Of a DNA stretch of 64,000 nucleotides, positions 54,760-64,000 are shown one piece after another. Positions within the stretch are counted from its first letter, which is position 1. Each line of letters opens with the position of its first letter. The notes beneath the pieces were generated by a model that was not told the DNA's origin, ran no database searches, and was given only the letters and a program-made list of their open reading frames with translations. The stretch is from Prochlorococcus sp. AG-355-A09 (lineage in GTDB: Bacteria; Cyanobacteriota; Cyanobacteriia; PCC-6307; Cyanobiaceae). The position numbers were made by a program, and so were the translations under genes. The DNA is taken from assembly GCA_003280995.1 (NCBI GenBank), contig QCDG01000002.1, positions 62,001-126,000 of the forward strand, given 5' to 3'.

Positions 54760-57700
54760 TTGGGCTCTAACTTGAAAAAAATTAGATCTCTAAATTTAAT
54801 TACTAAGATTCTTTTGGTAGGGATGCTTTTACCTTTAGGTTTTTTAGGCACTTTTTTATTAAATAATTTTTTAAAAGAAACTTATAGTTCTAGAAAGTTA
54901 GAACTAGAAAAAAGTATTGAGAATCTTTTAGATAAAAATGTTGATTTAGGTGATTATGTCGGGATTAGATTTTTAGGTATTTCTTTAGGTAATTCAAAAA
55001 TTAACGATAAAAAAAATATAGATTCTGAAATTACAGCCAAAAATGTATATGTGGGTATTATGCCTTTTAGATCTTTTTTAAAACAAAAATGGATTGTAAA
55101 AATAAGTCCTAAGAAAGCAGCTATAAGTATAGATAGAGATTTTTTTAAAAGGGACGAATCTTATAAAAATGATCGAATCACAAAAAAATCACAATCAAAT
55201 TATGAATTGAACTTTAACTTAAATAAATATTCAGATCTGAAGTTTAATAAAGCGGGATTAAAAACAAAAGTAAAAGGTAATGTTATTTACAAGTCAAGAA
55301 ATAGACAAATCATTGCAAATGTAAAATCAAATTTTGATGAAAAGGGTTTTTTAAAACTTAAATTTAACACAAAGTTAAATCAAGACTTTTTAAAACTGGT
55401 TTTATTTTCTAAGGGTTTAGATCTTGAGAATTCTGAATATATTATTGGCAATAGAAAAATTAGCTTTAAAAATGGTACGTTTAAATCTAACTTTAAATTT
55501 AATAAATCATCAAAGCGTACATTTTGTGAAGGAAGATTTTCTTTTTCTAATTTAAAAATAAAACCAGAAGATTTTGCAGAGAATATAAATTCAGATTCAA
55601 CTAGGTTTTTTTGTAAAGATAATAATTTAATTGGCAATACAGAAAAATTAAATTATGGAACTTTGACTTCGAATTTTAATCTCAATGTACCATTTAATAA
55701 AAGTTCCAATAATATTAATCTAATAGGAAGTATTGGGTACATTAATAGCCTTAATCCAGATATCAAATTATCAGGTAATATTCCCTACTGGTTTGATAGA
55801 AGAGGTATTAATTTTGGTGATATAGATACTAGTTTCAAAATAAATAGAACACAATTATCTAATTTAAATATTTTCCGAAAAAATGATATAAGGGGTTTCA
55901 TTACTGCTAAAGGAGAATTAAAAGGAAAAATTACTGATCCTGATATTTCTATAAACTTTAATGTTGATTATCCGCACTTTAAAGGTATCCGCATTAGAGA
56001 GATATGGGAGGGAGATATTAAAAATGAAAATAATGAATTTCTGTTAAATATGAAAAATAGATATTCTCCAATTCCTTCATTTCTTTCGATTAAGTTTGAT
56101 TCTGATCTTAAACTAGATAATGCAAATTTTATAAGAGTTTTTAATTCAAATAAAGGGACTGTAGGTATAGTCAAAGATGACGATATTTATAACTGGAGAG
56201 CAGATAATTTTCCTCTTGATGAACTTGAATTATCTTTAAACAAAAATCAATTCGATAGAATTGATGGAATTATTAATGGTGAGGGATCAATTTCGTCAGA
56301 CCAGTCATCCCTTGTTGGACGACTTGCTTGGAGTTTAGGTAAATATAGAAATATTAATCTAGCCAATTCATTATTTGATTTCAGTGTCAAAAATAATTAT
56401 TTTTATATAAATTCTTCATTGTATCCAATTGATGGAGGAGTAATTGAAGTCGAATATGATTCAAATAAAAATAATTTTATTAATTCAGAGTTCACGAATG
56501 TAAGCACTAGCTGGACTATCCTTACCATGGTTGATATTTTTAACTTTGATAATAAAAAAGTTATTCCCATAAGTAAATCGAATATTTTGGATGATTTGGA
56601 AATAAATAATAATAAATCATTTAAGGAGAGGATCGATTTTATAAATAACTTTAATGAAAATAGTAATGTGCTAAAGGACAAATTTAATTTGCAAAAATAT
56701 TTAAATAAATTTAGAAGTAGATACAATGGAAAAATTACTATTCAGGGCGATAGACCAGACAATTATAAATTGACTGCAAAATTAAATGGCTATCTTGATG
56801 TACCTAAAGATGAATACAATAATAGTAAAGAGGAATTTTCTATTGATTTGGAAGGAGGATTATTAACAGGCAAAGGTTCTTTAATAATTAATAAATTACC
56901 ATTAAGTACTGCCAATATCTTTTTAAATAAACCAAGAGATTTTATTGGAGGGATAGATATGAATTTATTTTATGATCTTGATACAAAATCTTTCGCTAGT
57001 GAAATTTATTCCAATAATTCATCAATTAAAAATAAAACAATAATATTTGAAAAAGGGCTAGTTGAATTTGATAATTCTGTTTTTGATATTGATTTTTCCC
57101 TTCTAATTAATGATTCTGAAATTCCAATTAATATTGAAGGGTCAATACCTATAAATAAATCAGATAACTTAGATCTAAGATTGATTGGGAATGGAAAATT
57201 TATTGAGTTAATAGATATTTTTGCTGATGAATACTTTACCTTTAAAGAAGGTGATGTGAATCTTAGAATTATTCTAAAAGGTACCTTAAATAAGCCTCTA
57301 TTAAATGGATTTGTAGCAATTAATGATTCTGAAATTGATTTTTTCAACAATTTAATAAAGGATATTAATAGCATAATAATTTTCGATTTTGATTCTTTAG
57401 AGATCAATAATCTACAAGCAAAGGCTAAAGATTCTGGAGAAATTTTTATAAAAGGCTCTTTGCCTTTTTATAGTAAGAATGATTCCGAGAAGGCAAAAAT
57501 TAATTTGATAACAAATAGATTTACATTAGAGAAAGATAATTTTAATTTTTTAATAGATTCAAATATCGATTTAAGTGGATCATTTGAAAGTCCTGTTTTG
57601 GGAGGTTCTCTATCTTTTAATAATGGATTTATTAATTTAAATAGTACAAATCAAAATAATAAAAAAAGAAAAAATCCTATTCGAAAAGAGGATGAAAAAG

Positions 57701-58713
57701 ATTGGCCAGAACTCTATTGGAATAATGAAAAGAATATTGAAATAATTTCAAATGAAACAATTTTGAATTCAGTTCTTTTGGGAGAAACTTTGCCTAATTA
57801 TTTGGATAATTTAAGTTTTAATAATCTTAAATTAAAACTTGGTCCAGATTTTAAACTTCAATATTCAGAATTAATTCAAGCTTATTTAGATACTAAATTA
57901 GACCTTAATATAAACGGAAAGGTAGGCAAAGATTTAAATGCTAGAGGACTAATTTACCTTAAAAAAGGTAGAGCTAATCTATATACTACTCCATTTAAAC
58001 TTGATAAAAATAAAGATAACTATATTTTATTTGCATCAAGAAGTGGCGTTGTTCCATTTATTAATTTTTCTCTGGTTAGTAAAGTTCCAGATTCTATAAT
58101 ACCTATAAGTGAAAATAATCAGGATTCAAACATCTCAGGTGATCTTGATGTAAATACGACTTCTAGTGGTTTGGGTTCATTTGGGATTGGTAATTCAAGG
58201 CTTATCAAAATTGAAGCATCTTATGAAGGATTTTTAGATCAATTATCTTTTGCTGATGAAAATAGAAGAATTCAATTAAGGAGCACGCCAAGTTATAACA
58301 GATCACAAATAATTGGTTTAATTGGAGGTAACTCTGCAAATTTAATAAATAGAGCATTTATTTCTCAACTTAATAATGCTGATGCATTTAGTGAAAGATT
58401 TCAGTTATCTCTATATCCAGCGTTAATAGAAAATAATGATTCATTTAATAATATTTTTTCCAATGAAAATTTAGAAATAGAAAATGATGGTCAATCTTCT
58501 AATAAGGAATTTTCTTCTCAAGCTTGGGTAGCCGAAATAGGGCTTGATATTACTGATGCGATAAATTTTGCCTTTCAAACGGTTCCAAGTAGGGATGATA
58601 TTTCACCTTTAGGAATTTTGACTTTTCAGGCAAATCCAAACTTAGAATTATTAGGTTCTTATGATTCCAATGGAGATTGGAAAAGTCAAGTTCAATTATT
58701 TTTTAGATATTAA
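54760..58713 (+). CDS. TamB-like translocation/assembly protein (DUF490), very large
   Basis: 1317 residues, the largest gene here. TTG start (another TTG four codons on is possible). One N-terminal membrane helix (about 10-32) is followed by a long run of beta-strand repeats rich in Asn, Lys, Asp, Ile. The C-terminus (about 1050-1317) holds the DUF490 domain with Leu-Asn-Ile-Asn-Gly-Lys-Val-Gly and ends in Phe-Arg-Tyr, an outer-membrane-like aromatic end. TamB proteins span the periplasm and carry lipid or substrate between membranes. No omp85/tamA lies next to it here. Confidence 0.88.
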   Translation: MGSNLKKIRSLNLITKILLVGMLLPLGFLGTFLLNNFLKETYSSRKLELEKSIENLLDKNVDLGDYVGIRFLGISLGNSKINDKKNIDSEITAKNVYVGIMPFRSFLKQKWIVKISPKKAAISIDRDFFKRDESYKNDRITKKSQSNYELNFNLNKYSDLKFNKAGLKTKVKGNVIYKSRNRQIIANVKSNFDEKGFLKLKFNTKLNQDFLKLVLFSKGLDLENSEYIIGNRKISFKNGTFKSNFKFNKSSKRTFCEGRFSFSNLKIKPEDFAENINSDSTRFFCKDNNLIGNTEKLNYGTLTSNFNLNVPFNKSSNNINLIGSIGYINSLNPDIKLSGNIPYWFDRRGINFGDIDTSFKINRTQLSNLNIFRKNDIRGFITAKGELKGKITDPDISINFNVDYPHFKGIRIREIWEGDIKNENNEFLLNMKNRYSPIPSFLSIKFDSDLKLDNANFIRVFNSNKGTVGIVKDDDIYNWRADNFPLDELELSLNKNQFDRIDGIINGEGSISSDQSSLVGRLAWSLGKYRNINLANSLFDFSVKNNYFYINSSLYPIDGGVIEVEYDSNKNNFINSEFTNVSTSWTILTMVDIFNFDNKKVIPISKSNILDDLEINNNKSFKERIDFINNFNENSNVLKDKFNLQKYLNKFRSRYNGKITIQGDRPDNYKLTAKLNGYLDVPKDEYNNSKEEFSIDLEGGLLTGKGSLIINKLPLSTANIFLNKPRDFIGGIDMNLFYDLDTKSFASEIYSNNSSIKNKTIIFEKGLVEFDNSVFDIDFSLLINDSEIPINIEGSIPINKSDNLDLRLIGNGKFIELIDIFADEYFTFKEGDVNLRIILKGTLNKPLLNGFVAINDSEIDFFNNLIKDINSIIIFDFDSLEINNLQAKAKDSGEIFIKGSLPFYSKNDSEKAKINLITNRFTLEKDNFNFLIDSNIDLSGSFESPVLGGSLSFNNGFINLNSTNQNNKKRKNPIRKEDEKDWPELYWNNEKNIEIISNETILNSVLLGETLPNYLDNLSFNNLKLKLGPDFKLQYSELIQAYLDTKLDLNINGKVGKDLNARGLIYLKKGRANLYTTPFKLDKNKDNYILFASRSGVVPFINFSLVSKVPDSIIPISENNQDSNISGDLDVNTTSSGLGSFGIGNSRLIKIEASYEGFLDQLSFADENRRIQLRSTPSYNRSQIIGLIGGNSANLINRAFISQLNNADAFSERFQLSLYPALIENNDSFNNIFSNENLEIENDGQSSNKEFSSQAWVAEIGLDITDAINFAFQTVPSRDDISPLGILTFQANPNLELLGSYDSNGDWKSQVQLFFRY

Positions 58714-58779
58714 CTTAGAAAGAAATTTAGTTTAAAGAATCGTTAATTTGAATTATTATTATATTATCTAAAAAATATT

Positions 58780-60090
58780 ATGGCTAATATCTTTGAAGTC
58801 CCTCAGCCAGATAATGATCTTCTAGAAAAAGCTGAGAAAGTTCGTTTGGCATCAATAAAAATAAGTCAGACTGAAAATCAAAATCGAATTAAAGCCTTAA
58901 ATTTTATGGCTGATTATCTAGAAAAAAATTCTAAAGAAATATTAGAGGCTAATAATGCGGATTATTTAAATGCAGAGAAAAAGGGTATTTCTAAGGCTTT
59001 ACTTTCTAGATTAAAGTTATCAAAATCAAAATTAAATTCAGGAATTGAAGGGGTAAGAAAAGTTGGAGACTTGGCTGATCCTATAAATCAAGTTCAAATA
59101 AAAAGAGAGCTTTCAAAGGGGTTGATCTTAGAGAGAAAAACTGTACCAATTGGAGTTTTAGGGGTTATTTTTGAATCAAGGCCAGATGCTGTGATGCAGA
59201 TTAGTTCTTTAGCAATAAGATCAGGTAATGGAGTAATACTAAAAGGTGGTAGTGAAGCCAATTTAACAAATACTTCAATAGTGAAAGCATTGCAAGAAGG
59301 TTTAAATGAATCAGGCCTTGATAAAAATGCAATATGTTTATTAACAAGCAGAAAAGATAGCATGGCGATGTTAAATCTTGAGAAATATATTAATTTAATA
59401 ATTCCAAGAGGAAGCAATGAATTAGTTAAATTTATTCAGGAGAATACAAGAATTCCTGTGCTAGGCCATGCTGATGGAATTTGTCACTTGTTTATAGATA
59501 TTGAGGCAAATCTAGAGATGGCTTTATCAGTTGCTTTGGACAGCAAAACTCAATATCCTGCAGCATGTAATGCTATCGAAACTTTATTAGTCCATAGAGA
59601 TATCGCACCAGCTTTTTTAGAAAAGGCCATTCCTCTTTTTAATTCTAATGATGTTAAATTAATCGGAGATAATAGATCAGTTGAATTAGGGTTAAAGTAT
59701 GAGGCTAGCCTAGAAGATTGGGAAACTGAATATTTGGATTTAATTCTATCGATAAAAATTGTTGATGATCTTGAGGAGGCAATCACACATATTCAAAAAT
59801 ATAGTTCAAAACATACGGATGGAATAATTACTGAAAATTCAGATACTGCCAATAAATTTATGAATGTAGTTGATAGTGCAGGTGTTTTTCATAATTGCTC
59901 TACTAGGTTTGCAGATGGGTTTAGATATGGATTTGGCGCTGAAGTTGGAATATCTACTCAAACTCTTCCACCAAGGGGACCTGTAGGTCTAGAAGGTTTG
60001 GTAACTTATAAATATTTCCTAAAAGGTGATGGGAATATAGTTGATGATTTTTCATCAGGAAAGGCTATCTATACGCATAAAGATATTTAA
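58780..60090 (+). CDS. proA: Gamma-glutamyl phosphate reductase
   Basis: 436 residues. It reduces glutamyl-5-phosphate to the semialdehyde in proline synthesis, using NADPH. Aldehyde dehydrogenase-like core: Gly-Val-Ile-Phe-Glu-Ser-Arg-Pro-Asp, Ile-Pro-Arg-Gly-Ser-Asn-Glu-Leu-Val, the catalytic Cys in Tyr-Pro-Ala-Ala-Cys-Asn-Ala, and Ser-Thr-Gln-Thr-Leu-Pro-Pro-Arg-Gly-Pro-Val-Gly. The length is standard. It leads the rightward unit proA-folB-lipase, 11 nt before folB. Confidence 0.96.
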   Translation: MANIFEVPQPDNDLLEKAEKVRLASIKISQTENQNRIKALNFMADYLEKNSKEILEANNADYLNAEKKGISKALLSRLKLSKSKLNSGIEGVRKVGDLADPINQVQIKRELSKGLILERKTVPIGVLGVIFESRPDAVMQISSLAIRSGNGVILKGGSEANLTNTSIVKALQEGLNESGLDKNAICLLTSRKDSMAMLNLEKYINLIIPRGSNELVKFIQENTRIPVLGHADGICHLFIDIEANLEMALSVALDSKTQYPAACNAIETLLVHRDIAPAFLEKAIPLFNSNDVKLIGDNRSVELGLKYEASLEDWETEYLDLILSIKIVDDLEEAITHIQKYSSKHTDGIITENSDTANKFMNVVDSAGVFHNCSTRFADGFRYGFGAEVGISTQTLPPRGPVGLEGLVTYKYFLKGDGNIVDDFSSGKAIYTHKDI

Positions 60091-60101
60091 AACTTTTAAA
60101 G

Positions 60102-60464
60102 ATGGAAACTTTTTTAAAAATTGAGAATATTAAACTTTGGGCTAGGGTTGGTGTTCTTGATGTAGAAAGGGAATTAGGACAACTATTTATTTTAGATATA
60201 TTTTTGTGGACTGATTTTGAAAAATGTACAGTAAATGATGATATAAAAAAAACAATTGACTATTCAAAATTAGTTCAAATTTTAAAAGATCAATCAAAGA
60301 AAATATATTGTTTTACAATAGAAAAATATTCAAACGAAATTTTAGAAATCATTGATCAGGAATTTAAGCTTTCTAAAGTTAAAATTATTTTGACAAAATG
60401 TAATCCTCCAATCACAGGTTTCGATGGAAAGGTTTCAATAGTAAGAATTCTTGAAAATAATTAA
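60102..60464 (+). CDS. folB: Dihydroneopterin aldolase
   Basis: 120 residues, T-fold. It converts dihydroneopterin to hydroxymethyl-dihydropterin in folate synthesis, so it works with FolE encoded 52 kb away. Features: Ala-Arg-Val-Gly-Val-Leu-Asp-Val-Glu-Arg-Glu-Leu-Gly-Gln near the N-terminus, Thr-Ile-Asp-Tyr-Ser-Lys-Leu, and the catalytic Lys near Leu-Thr-Lys-Cys-Asn-Pro-Pro. Its last codons overlap a possible start of the next gene. Confidence 0.93.
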   Translation: METFLKIENIKLWARVGVLDVERELGQLFILDIFLWTDFEKCTVNDDIKKTIDYSKLVQILKDQSKKIYCFTIEKYSNEILEIIDQEFKLSKVKIILTKCNPPITGFDGKVSIVRILENN

Positions 60465-61062
60465 AGTATTGGAAAAAAGAAATCCTATTATATTGATTCA
60501 TGGTCTTTGGAATACTTCAAGTATTTTTTCTTCTATTTCTTCAAAACTTGATGATATTGGCATTGAATATTTTGCCCCAACTCTTAAGCATTCATATGGA
60601 ATGACTTCAATTCTGGATTTGACTTATAAATTAAACGAATTAATTTTAGAGAAATATGGTTTAGAAAAAGAAATAGATATGTTGGGATTTTCTATGGGAG
60701 GAATAATTGGTAGATACTGGCTTCAAAAATTTGATGGGCATAAAAGAACAAGAAAATTAATATCTATAGGTTCCCCTCACAAAGGAACTTTGATGGCTCA
60801 ATTAATACCTAAATACCCCTTTAGAGGAATATCAGAAATGAAAATAAATAGTAAGTTTTTAAGAGAACTCGCATATAATGATTTTTTTCTTGATGAAATT
60901 GAGTGTATAAATTTCTTTACTTATTGGGATATGATGGTTTTCCCTGGATGGTGGACAAATTTAAATTTTGGAAAAAAAATATCAGTAAAAGTATATAAAC
61001 ATAGAAACCTTATAAGAAATAAATCTGTGGTTGACAAAATAATCGATGAAATTATTAAGTAG
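60451..61062 (+). CDS. Alpha/beta-hydrolase, triacylglycerol-lipase-like
   Basis: 203 residues from the TTG at 60451, which overlaps folB by 14 nt; a TTG at 60469 (Glu-Lys-Arg-Asn-Pro) just past the folB stop is about as likely. Lipase box His-Gly-Leu-Trp-Asn-Thr oxyanion strand and nucleophile elbow Gly-Phe-Ser-Met-Gly-Gly. A Gly-Ser-Pro-His-Lys-Gly-Thr follows, as in LipA/EstA-type lipases. The catalytic His is probably in Tyr-Lys-His-Arg-Asn near the end. No signal peptide; intracellular esterase. Its 3' end overlaps the convergent M3 peptidase gene by 8 nt. Confidence 0.87.
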   Translation: MKIIKVLEKRNPIILIHGLWNTSSIFSSISSKLDDIGIEYFAPTLKHSYGMTSILDLTYKLNELILEKYGLEKEIDMLGFSMGGIIGRYWLQKFDGHKRTRKLISIGSPHKGTLMAQLIPKYPFRGISEMKINSKFLRELAYNDFFLDEIECINFFTYWDMMVFPGWWTNLNFGKKISVKVYKHRNLIRNKSVVDKIIDEIIK

Positions 61063-63142
61063 CTCCAGATAGACCTAAGTGTCTTATTAAGGAATCAGTT
61101 TGTGGCTCTCTTCCCCTGAATAGTTTAAATATGTCTAATGGAGGTAGGCTTCCTCCTAAGCTAAGTATTGTATCTTTGAATTTCTTTCCTATTAACTTTA
61201 AATCTTCAGAGTTTTCTAGATCAGCTTCTTCAAACATTGAAAATGCATCTGCACTTAGAACTTCAGCCCATTTATATGAGTAATATCCTGCAGAATATCC
61301 GCCTGCAAATATATGACTAAAACAACAAAGAAAGTGATCTTCTTGAATTGGTTCAATAACAGTAGTTTGTTTTGCAATTTCTCTTCTTATTTCATCTGCT
61401 GTTTTACCTTCGTTTTTATCAATATTACTGTGCAATCTGAGGTCTGTTATTGCAAAATGTAGTTGTCTAAGAGTAGCCATACCACAATTAAAAGTTCTAT
61501 TCTTTAGGAGCTTCTCAAAATTCTCATCGGATAATTTTTCTCCTGTTTTGTAGTGCTTAGCAATATTCATAAGTGTATTTTTATGAAAACACCAGTTTTC
61601 CATAAATTGACTTGGAAGTTCGACAGCATCCCACTCAACGTTGTTAATGCCAGCTGCTTGAGGAAGATTTACAGTAGTAAGCATGTGTTGAAGACCATGA
61701 CCAAATTCATGGAAAAGTGTCTGAACTTCTTCAAAACTCATCAAGCTAGGTTTATCTTTTGATGGTGGAGTCTGATTACAAACGAGATAAGCTACCGGGA
61801 GGGTCTTTTTGCCAACATTATTTTTATTCAAACATTCATCCATCCATGCCCCTCCCCTCTTTGATTCAGGCCTCGAATATGGATCTAGGTAAAATGATGC
61901 TATTTTGTCATTTTCTTTATTGAGGATATTAAAAAATAAAACGTCATCATTCCAAAGAGGTGCCTCATCAGTTGCCTCAACTACTTTAATTTCAAAAAGC
62001 TTTTCACTTAATTGAAATAAACCTTTTAAAACATCATTTAGTGGGAACCAAGGTCTCAAAGACTCTTGATCCAAATTGAGCTTTTCCTTTCTAAGAAGTT
62101 CGGACCAATAACTAATATCCCATGGCTCGATATTCTGTGATTTTGGAAATCCATTAGCTTTAGAAAACTTATCGAGGGTTTTTAATTCAACTTTTGCGGT
62201 TTTGAATGCTGGCCCTCTCAATTCTTCTAAAAGGTTTTCAACATTTTTAATTTCTTTCGCCATTTTCGTTGACAAACTTAGTTCTGCCCAACTTTTATAA
62301 CCGAGAAGATTAGCCTGTTTAGTTCTAAGAGATAATATCTCTTCAATGATTTGAGAATTATTTTTTTCTCCTTGAGATGCCCTGCCAACGAATGCCTTAT
62401 ATAGTTTCTCTCTAAGGTTACGGTCGGTGGCATATGTCATAAATGAAGTATAGGTTGGAATATCTAGACTTAATTTCCAAGGCCCATTTTTGATATCGAC
62501 TTCTTCATCTTTTTTTAAGTGGTTATGTGCAGAAATTGCCATCAATTCAAGTACTCGTTCAGGAAGACCATCCACTTCAGGTTTTTTATTTAATATTAAA
62601 AACCATTTATTAGTAGCATCAAGAACATTATTGCTGAAGTCTGTTGATAGCTTTCCAAGCTTTTCTGAAATGTTGTTGAATTTTTCTTGATCATTCTTTT
62701 GTAGTGAAATTCCTCTATGTTGCATCTCAAGAATTTCTTTATCTAAAATTCTGTTTTTGATTTGATCAAAGTTATTTGTCTCTTTAAGCTTGACTAATGA
62801 ATTGTAAATTATTTTACTTTGTCCGAATTTATTACTCAAGCTAATAATCTCTGGAAGAAATTTTGAATAAATGTCTCTAAGACTTTCAGAATTATTTACT
62901 GCATTTAGGTGACTTATTACTCCCCAACTCCATCTAAGAATTTCATTGAGTTCATTTAAGGGATTTATTACATCATCCCAATTTAAATCATCGCGAATCA
63001 AATAGTTAGAAAAATTTTTCTCTACGTTTTTAAAATCTTCAGCTATTTTTTCTAGTACTATTGGAAATTGTTTACTTATGCTTTCGGGAGTAAATTTTTT
63101 AAATTCAGGTAATTCTCCATATTTAAAAATTGAGGTATCCAT
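61055..63142 (-). CDS. prlC: M3 family oligopeptidase (oligopeptidase A-like)
   Basis: 695 residues. Zinc metallopeptidase that degrades short peptides in the cytoplasm, including cleaved signal peptides. The catalytic motif is Leu-Phe-His-Glu-Phe-Gly-His-Gly-Leu-Gln-His, and the third ligand Glu lies in the following helix region (Glu-Leu-Pro-Ser-Gln-Phe-Met-Glu-Asn-Trp). The whole length is helical, as expected for an M3A enzyme. Thimet-like peptidases are the alternative, but the overall length fits oligopeptidase A. It is 13 nt downstream of ndhD on the same strand. Confidence 0.94.
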   Translation of the reverse strand: MDTSIFKYGELPEFKKFTPESISKQFPIVLEKIAEDFKNVEKNFSNYLIRDDLNWDDVINPLNELNEILRWSWGVISHLNAVNNSESLRDIYSKFLPEIISLSNKFGQSKIIYNSLVKLKETNNFDQIKNRILDKEILEMQHRGISLQKNDQEKFNNISEKLGKLSTDFSNNVLDATNKWFLILNKKPEVDGLPERVLELMAISAHNHLKKDEEVDIKNGPWKLSLDIPTYTSFMTYATDRNLREKLYKAFVGRASQGEKNNSQIIEEILSLRTKQANLLGYKSWAELSLSTKMAKEIKNVENLLEELRGPAFKTAKVELKTLDKFSKANGFPKSQNIEPWDISYWSELLRKEKLNLDQESLRPWFPLNDVLKGLFQLSEKLFEIKVVEATDEAPLWNDDVLFFNILNKENDKIASFYLDPYSRPESKRGGAWMDECLNKNNVGKKTLPVAYLVCNQTPPSKDKPSLMSFEEVQTLFHEFGHGLQHMLTTVNLPQAAGINNVEWDAVELPSQFMENWCFHKNTLMNIAKHYKTGEKLSDENFEKLLKNRTFNCGMATLRQLHFAITDLRLHSNIDKNEGKTADEIRREIAKQTTVIEPIQEDHFLCCFSHIFAGGYSAGYYSYKWAEVLSADAFSMFEEADLENSEDLKLIGKKFKDTILSLGGSLPPLDIFKLFRGREPQTDSLIRHLGLSGAT

Positions 63143-63155
63143 TTATTAAAAAAAT

Positions 63156-64000
63156 CTAATTAACTAAAGTTGGTATTAACCCTATTAATTTAGCTAGAGT
63201 GAGCTGCTGACTGAGAGCATTCGTTGAAGTTTCATATAAATTTATAGCAATTTTTGGCCAAAAACCTATCACCAAAGTAGGCAACAATAGGCTGAACCCA
63301 ATAGTCAATTCTCGACCATTCATCTCTTTAACTGTAGCTAGTGCAGGAATTCTAGGGCCAAAGAATACTCTTCTACACATTGATAGTAGATAAATTGGTG
63401 TTAAAACTAAACCTATAGCTGCAATAAGAATAGTGATAGATCTAAAGATAGAGCTGAAACCTTCTTGACTAGTTATTCCTAAAAATACAGTTATTTCACT
63501 TATAAATCCGCTCATCCCAGGTAGTGCTAGAGAGGCCAAAGAACTTGCCAAGAAAAAAGCAAAAGTGATTGGCAGGACCTTTGCTAAACCACCCATATTG
63601 GGTATCGAAAGAGTATTTGTTCTTTCATAGAATGAGCCCGTAACAAAAAACATAGCTGCTGCGATAAGTCCGTGGCTTATCATTTGGAGCATCGCCCCAC
63701 TTATACCTAAAGCATCTACTGCTCCAATCCCTAATAGAACAAAACCCATATGACTCACAGAGCTACATGCAATTCTCCTTTTAACATTATCTTGAGCAAA
63801 TGCATTAAGAGCTCCATAAATTATATTAATGATTCCAAGAATAATTAGCGCAGGAGCAATTTGAAGATGTACCTCAGGTAGTATTTGAACATTGAATCTT
63901 AAGAGGGCATAACCTCCCATTTTTAAGAGTATTCCTGCGAGTAACATTGAAACTGGAGCATTAGCCTCTCCATGAGCATCGGGCAGCCAAGTATGTAATG
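63156..64000 (-). CDS. ndhD: NAD(P)H-quinone oxidoreductase chain 4 (partial, 5' end outside window)
   Basis: The frame is open to the window edge: residues before the ATG at 63947 read [11 protein letters not shown], the antiporter motif of NuoM/NdhD, so the gene continues upstream. About 281 C-terminal residues are present, with many membrane helices, [11 protein letters not shown] and Ser-Ser-Val-Ser-His-Met-Gly. It is a proton-pumping subunit of NDH-1 in the thylakoid. Whether it is the respiratory ndhD1 type or the CO2-uptake type cannot be told from this half. Confidence 0.93.
   Translation of the reverse strand, partial: LHTWLPDAHGEANAPVSMLLAGILLKMGGYALLRFNVQILPEVHLQIAPALIILGIINIIYGALNAFAQDNVKRRIACSSVSHMGFVLLGIGAVDALGISGAMLQMISHGLIAAAMFFVTGSFYERTNTLSIPNMGGLAKVLPITFAFFLASSLASLALPGMSGFISEITVFLGITSQEGFSSIFRSITILIAAIGLVLTPIYLLSMCRRVFFGPRIPALATVKEMNGRELTIGFSLLLPTLVIGFWPKIAINLYETSTNALSQQLTLAKLIGLIPTLVN

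Overview
The window is a contiguous piece of a cyanobacterial chromosome and matches Prochlorococcus, most likely a high-light-adapted lineage. The base composition is strongly A+T-rich, genes are tightly packed, and many start with TTG. Marker genes point the same way: an alpha-type (cso) carboxysome cluster with form IA RuBisCO, psaM, plastocyanin, light-dependent por beside chlLBN, NDH-1 subunits ndhL and ndhD, the alkane pair ado/aar, and cyAbrB. The strain cannot be settled from sequence reading alone. There are no insertion sequences, phage genes, CRISPR arrays or rRNA genes; it reads as ordinary core genome.

Layout. 1-3.3 kb: a small exported protein, a YfiH/laccase-fold gene without a usual start codon, a Tab2-like protein and an S1-domain protein. 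3.4-8.8 kb: creatininase-like enzyme, alkane synthesis (ado, aar), accA, an SDR, folE. 8.8-11.5 kb: trpF, a membrane metalloprotease, a lipoate ligase-like protein. 11.5-17.6 kb: the chlorophyll block (psaM, por, then chlL, chlB, chlN on the other strand). 17.6-26.4 kb: carboxysome block in the order csoS1D, (rdgB on the minus strand), csoS1, rbcL, rbcS, csoS2, csoSCA, csoS4A, csoS4B and a pterin-dehydratase-like assembly factor. 26.4-38.7 kb: ridA, gloB, hisG, an ABC exporter, a GNAT enzyme, two linked glycosyltransferase-type genes, dnaA, GST, glutathione reductase, a Ca/Na exchanger and pyrC. 38.7-44.4 kb: tRNA-Leu(UAA), ndhL, a DUF3007 gene, trpA, cyAbrB, a YciI protein, an HTH/DUF1232/sigma-factor run, hisIE and a QueD-like protein. 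44.4-64 kb: clpB, petE, an epimerase, hemE, glgB, a CocE-type hydrolase, three small genes, a giant TamB-like protein, proA, folB, a lipase, an M3 peptidase and a truncated ndhD.

How parts work together. The carboxysome genes encode shell, scaffold, enzyme and assembly factor of one CO2-fixing organelle, and intergenic hairpins (after rbcL and after rbcS) probably tune output within the transcript. Both protochlorophyllide reductases lie side by side in convergent orientation. Fatty-acid entry (accA) sits directly behind the acyl-ACP reductase that draws acyl-ACP into alkanes.

I found no clearly new multi-gene system. The best leads are a structured element and a 14-bp direct repeat between rdgB and csoS1, the start-less YfiH gene, a perfect 28-nt palindrome between rbcS and csoS2, an inverted repeat made by the coding ends of por and chlL, and an unknown gene divergent from csoS1D.
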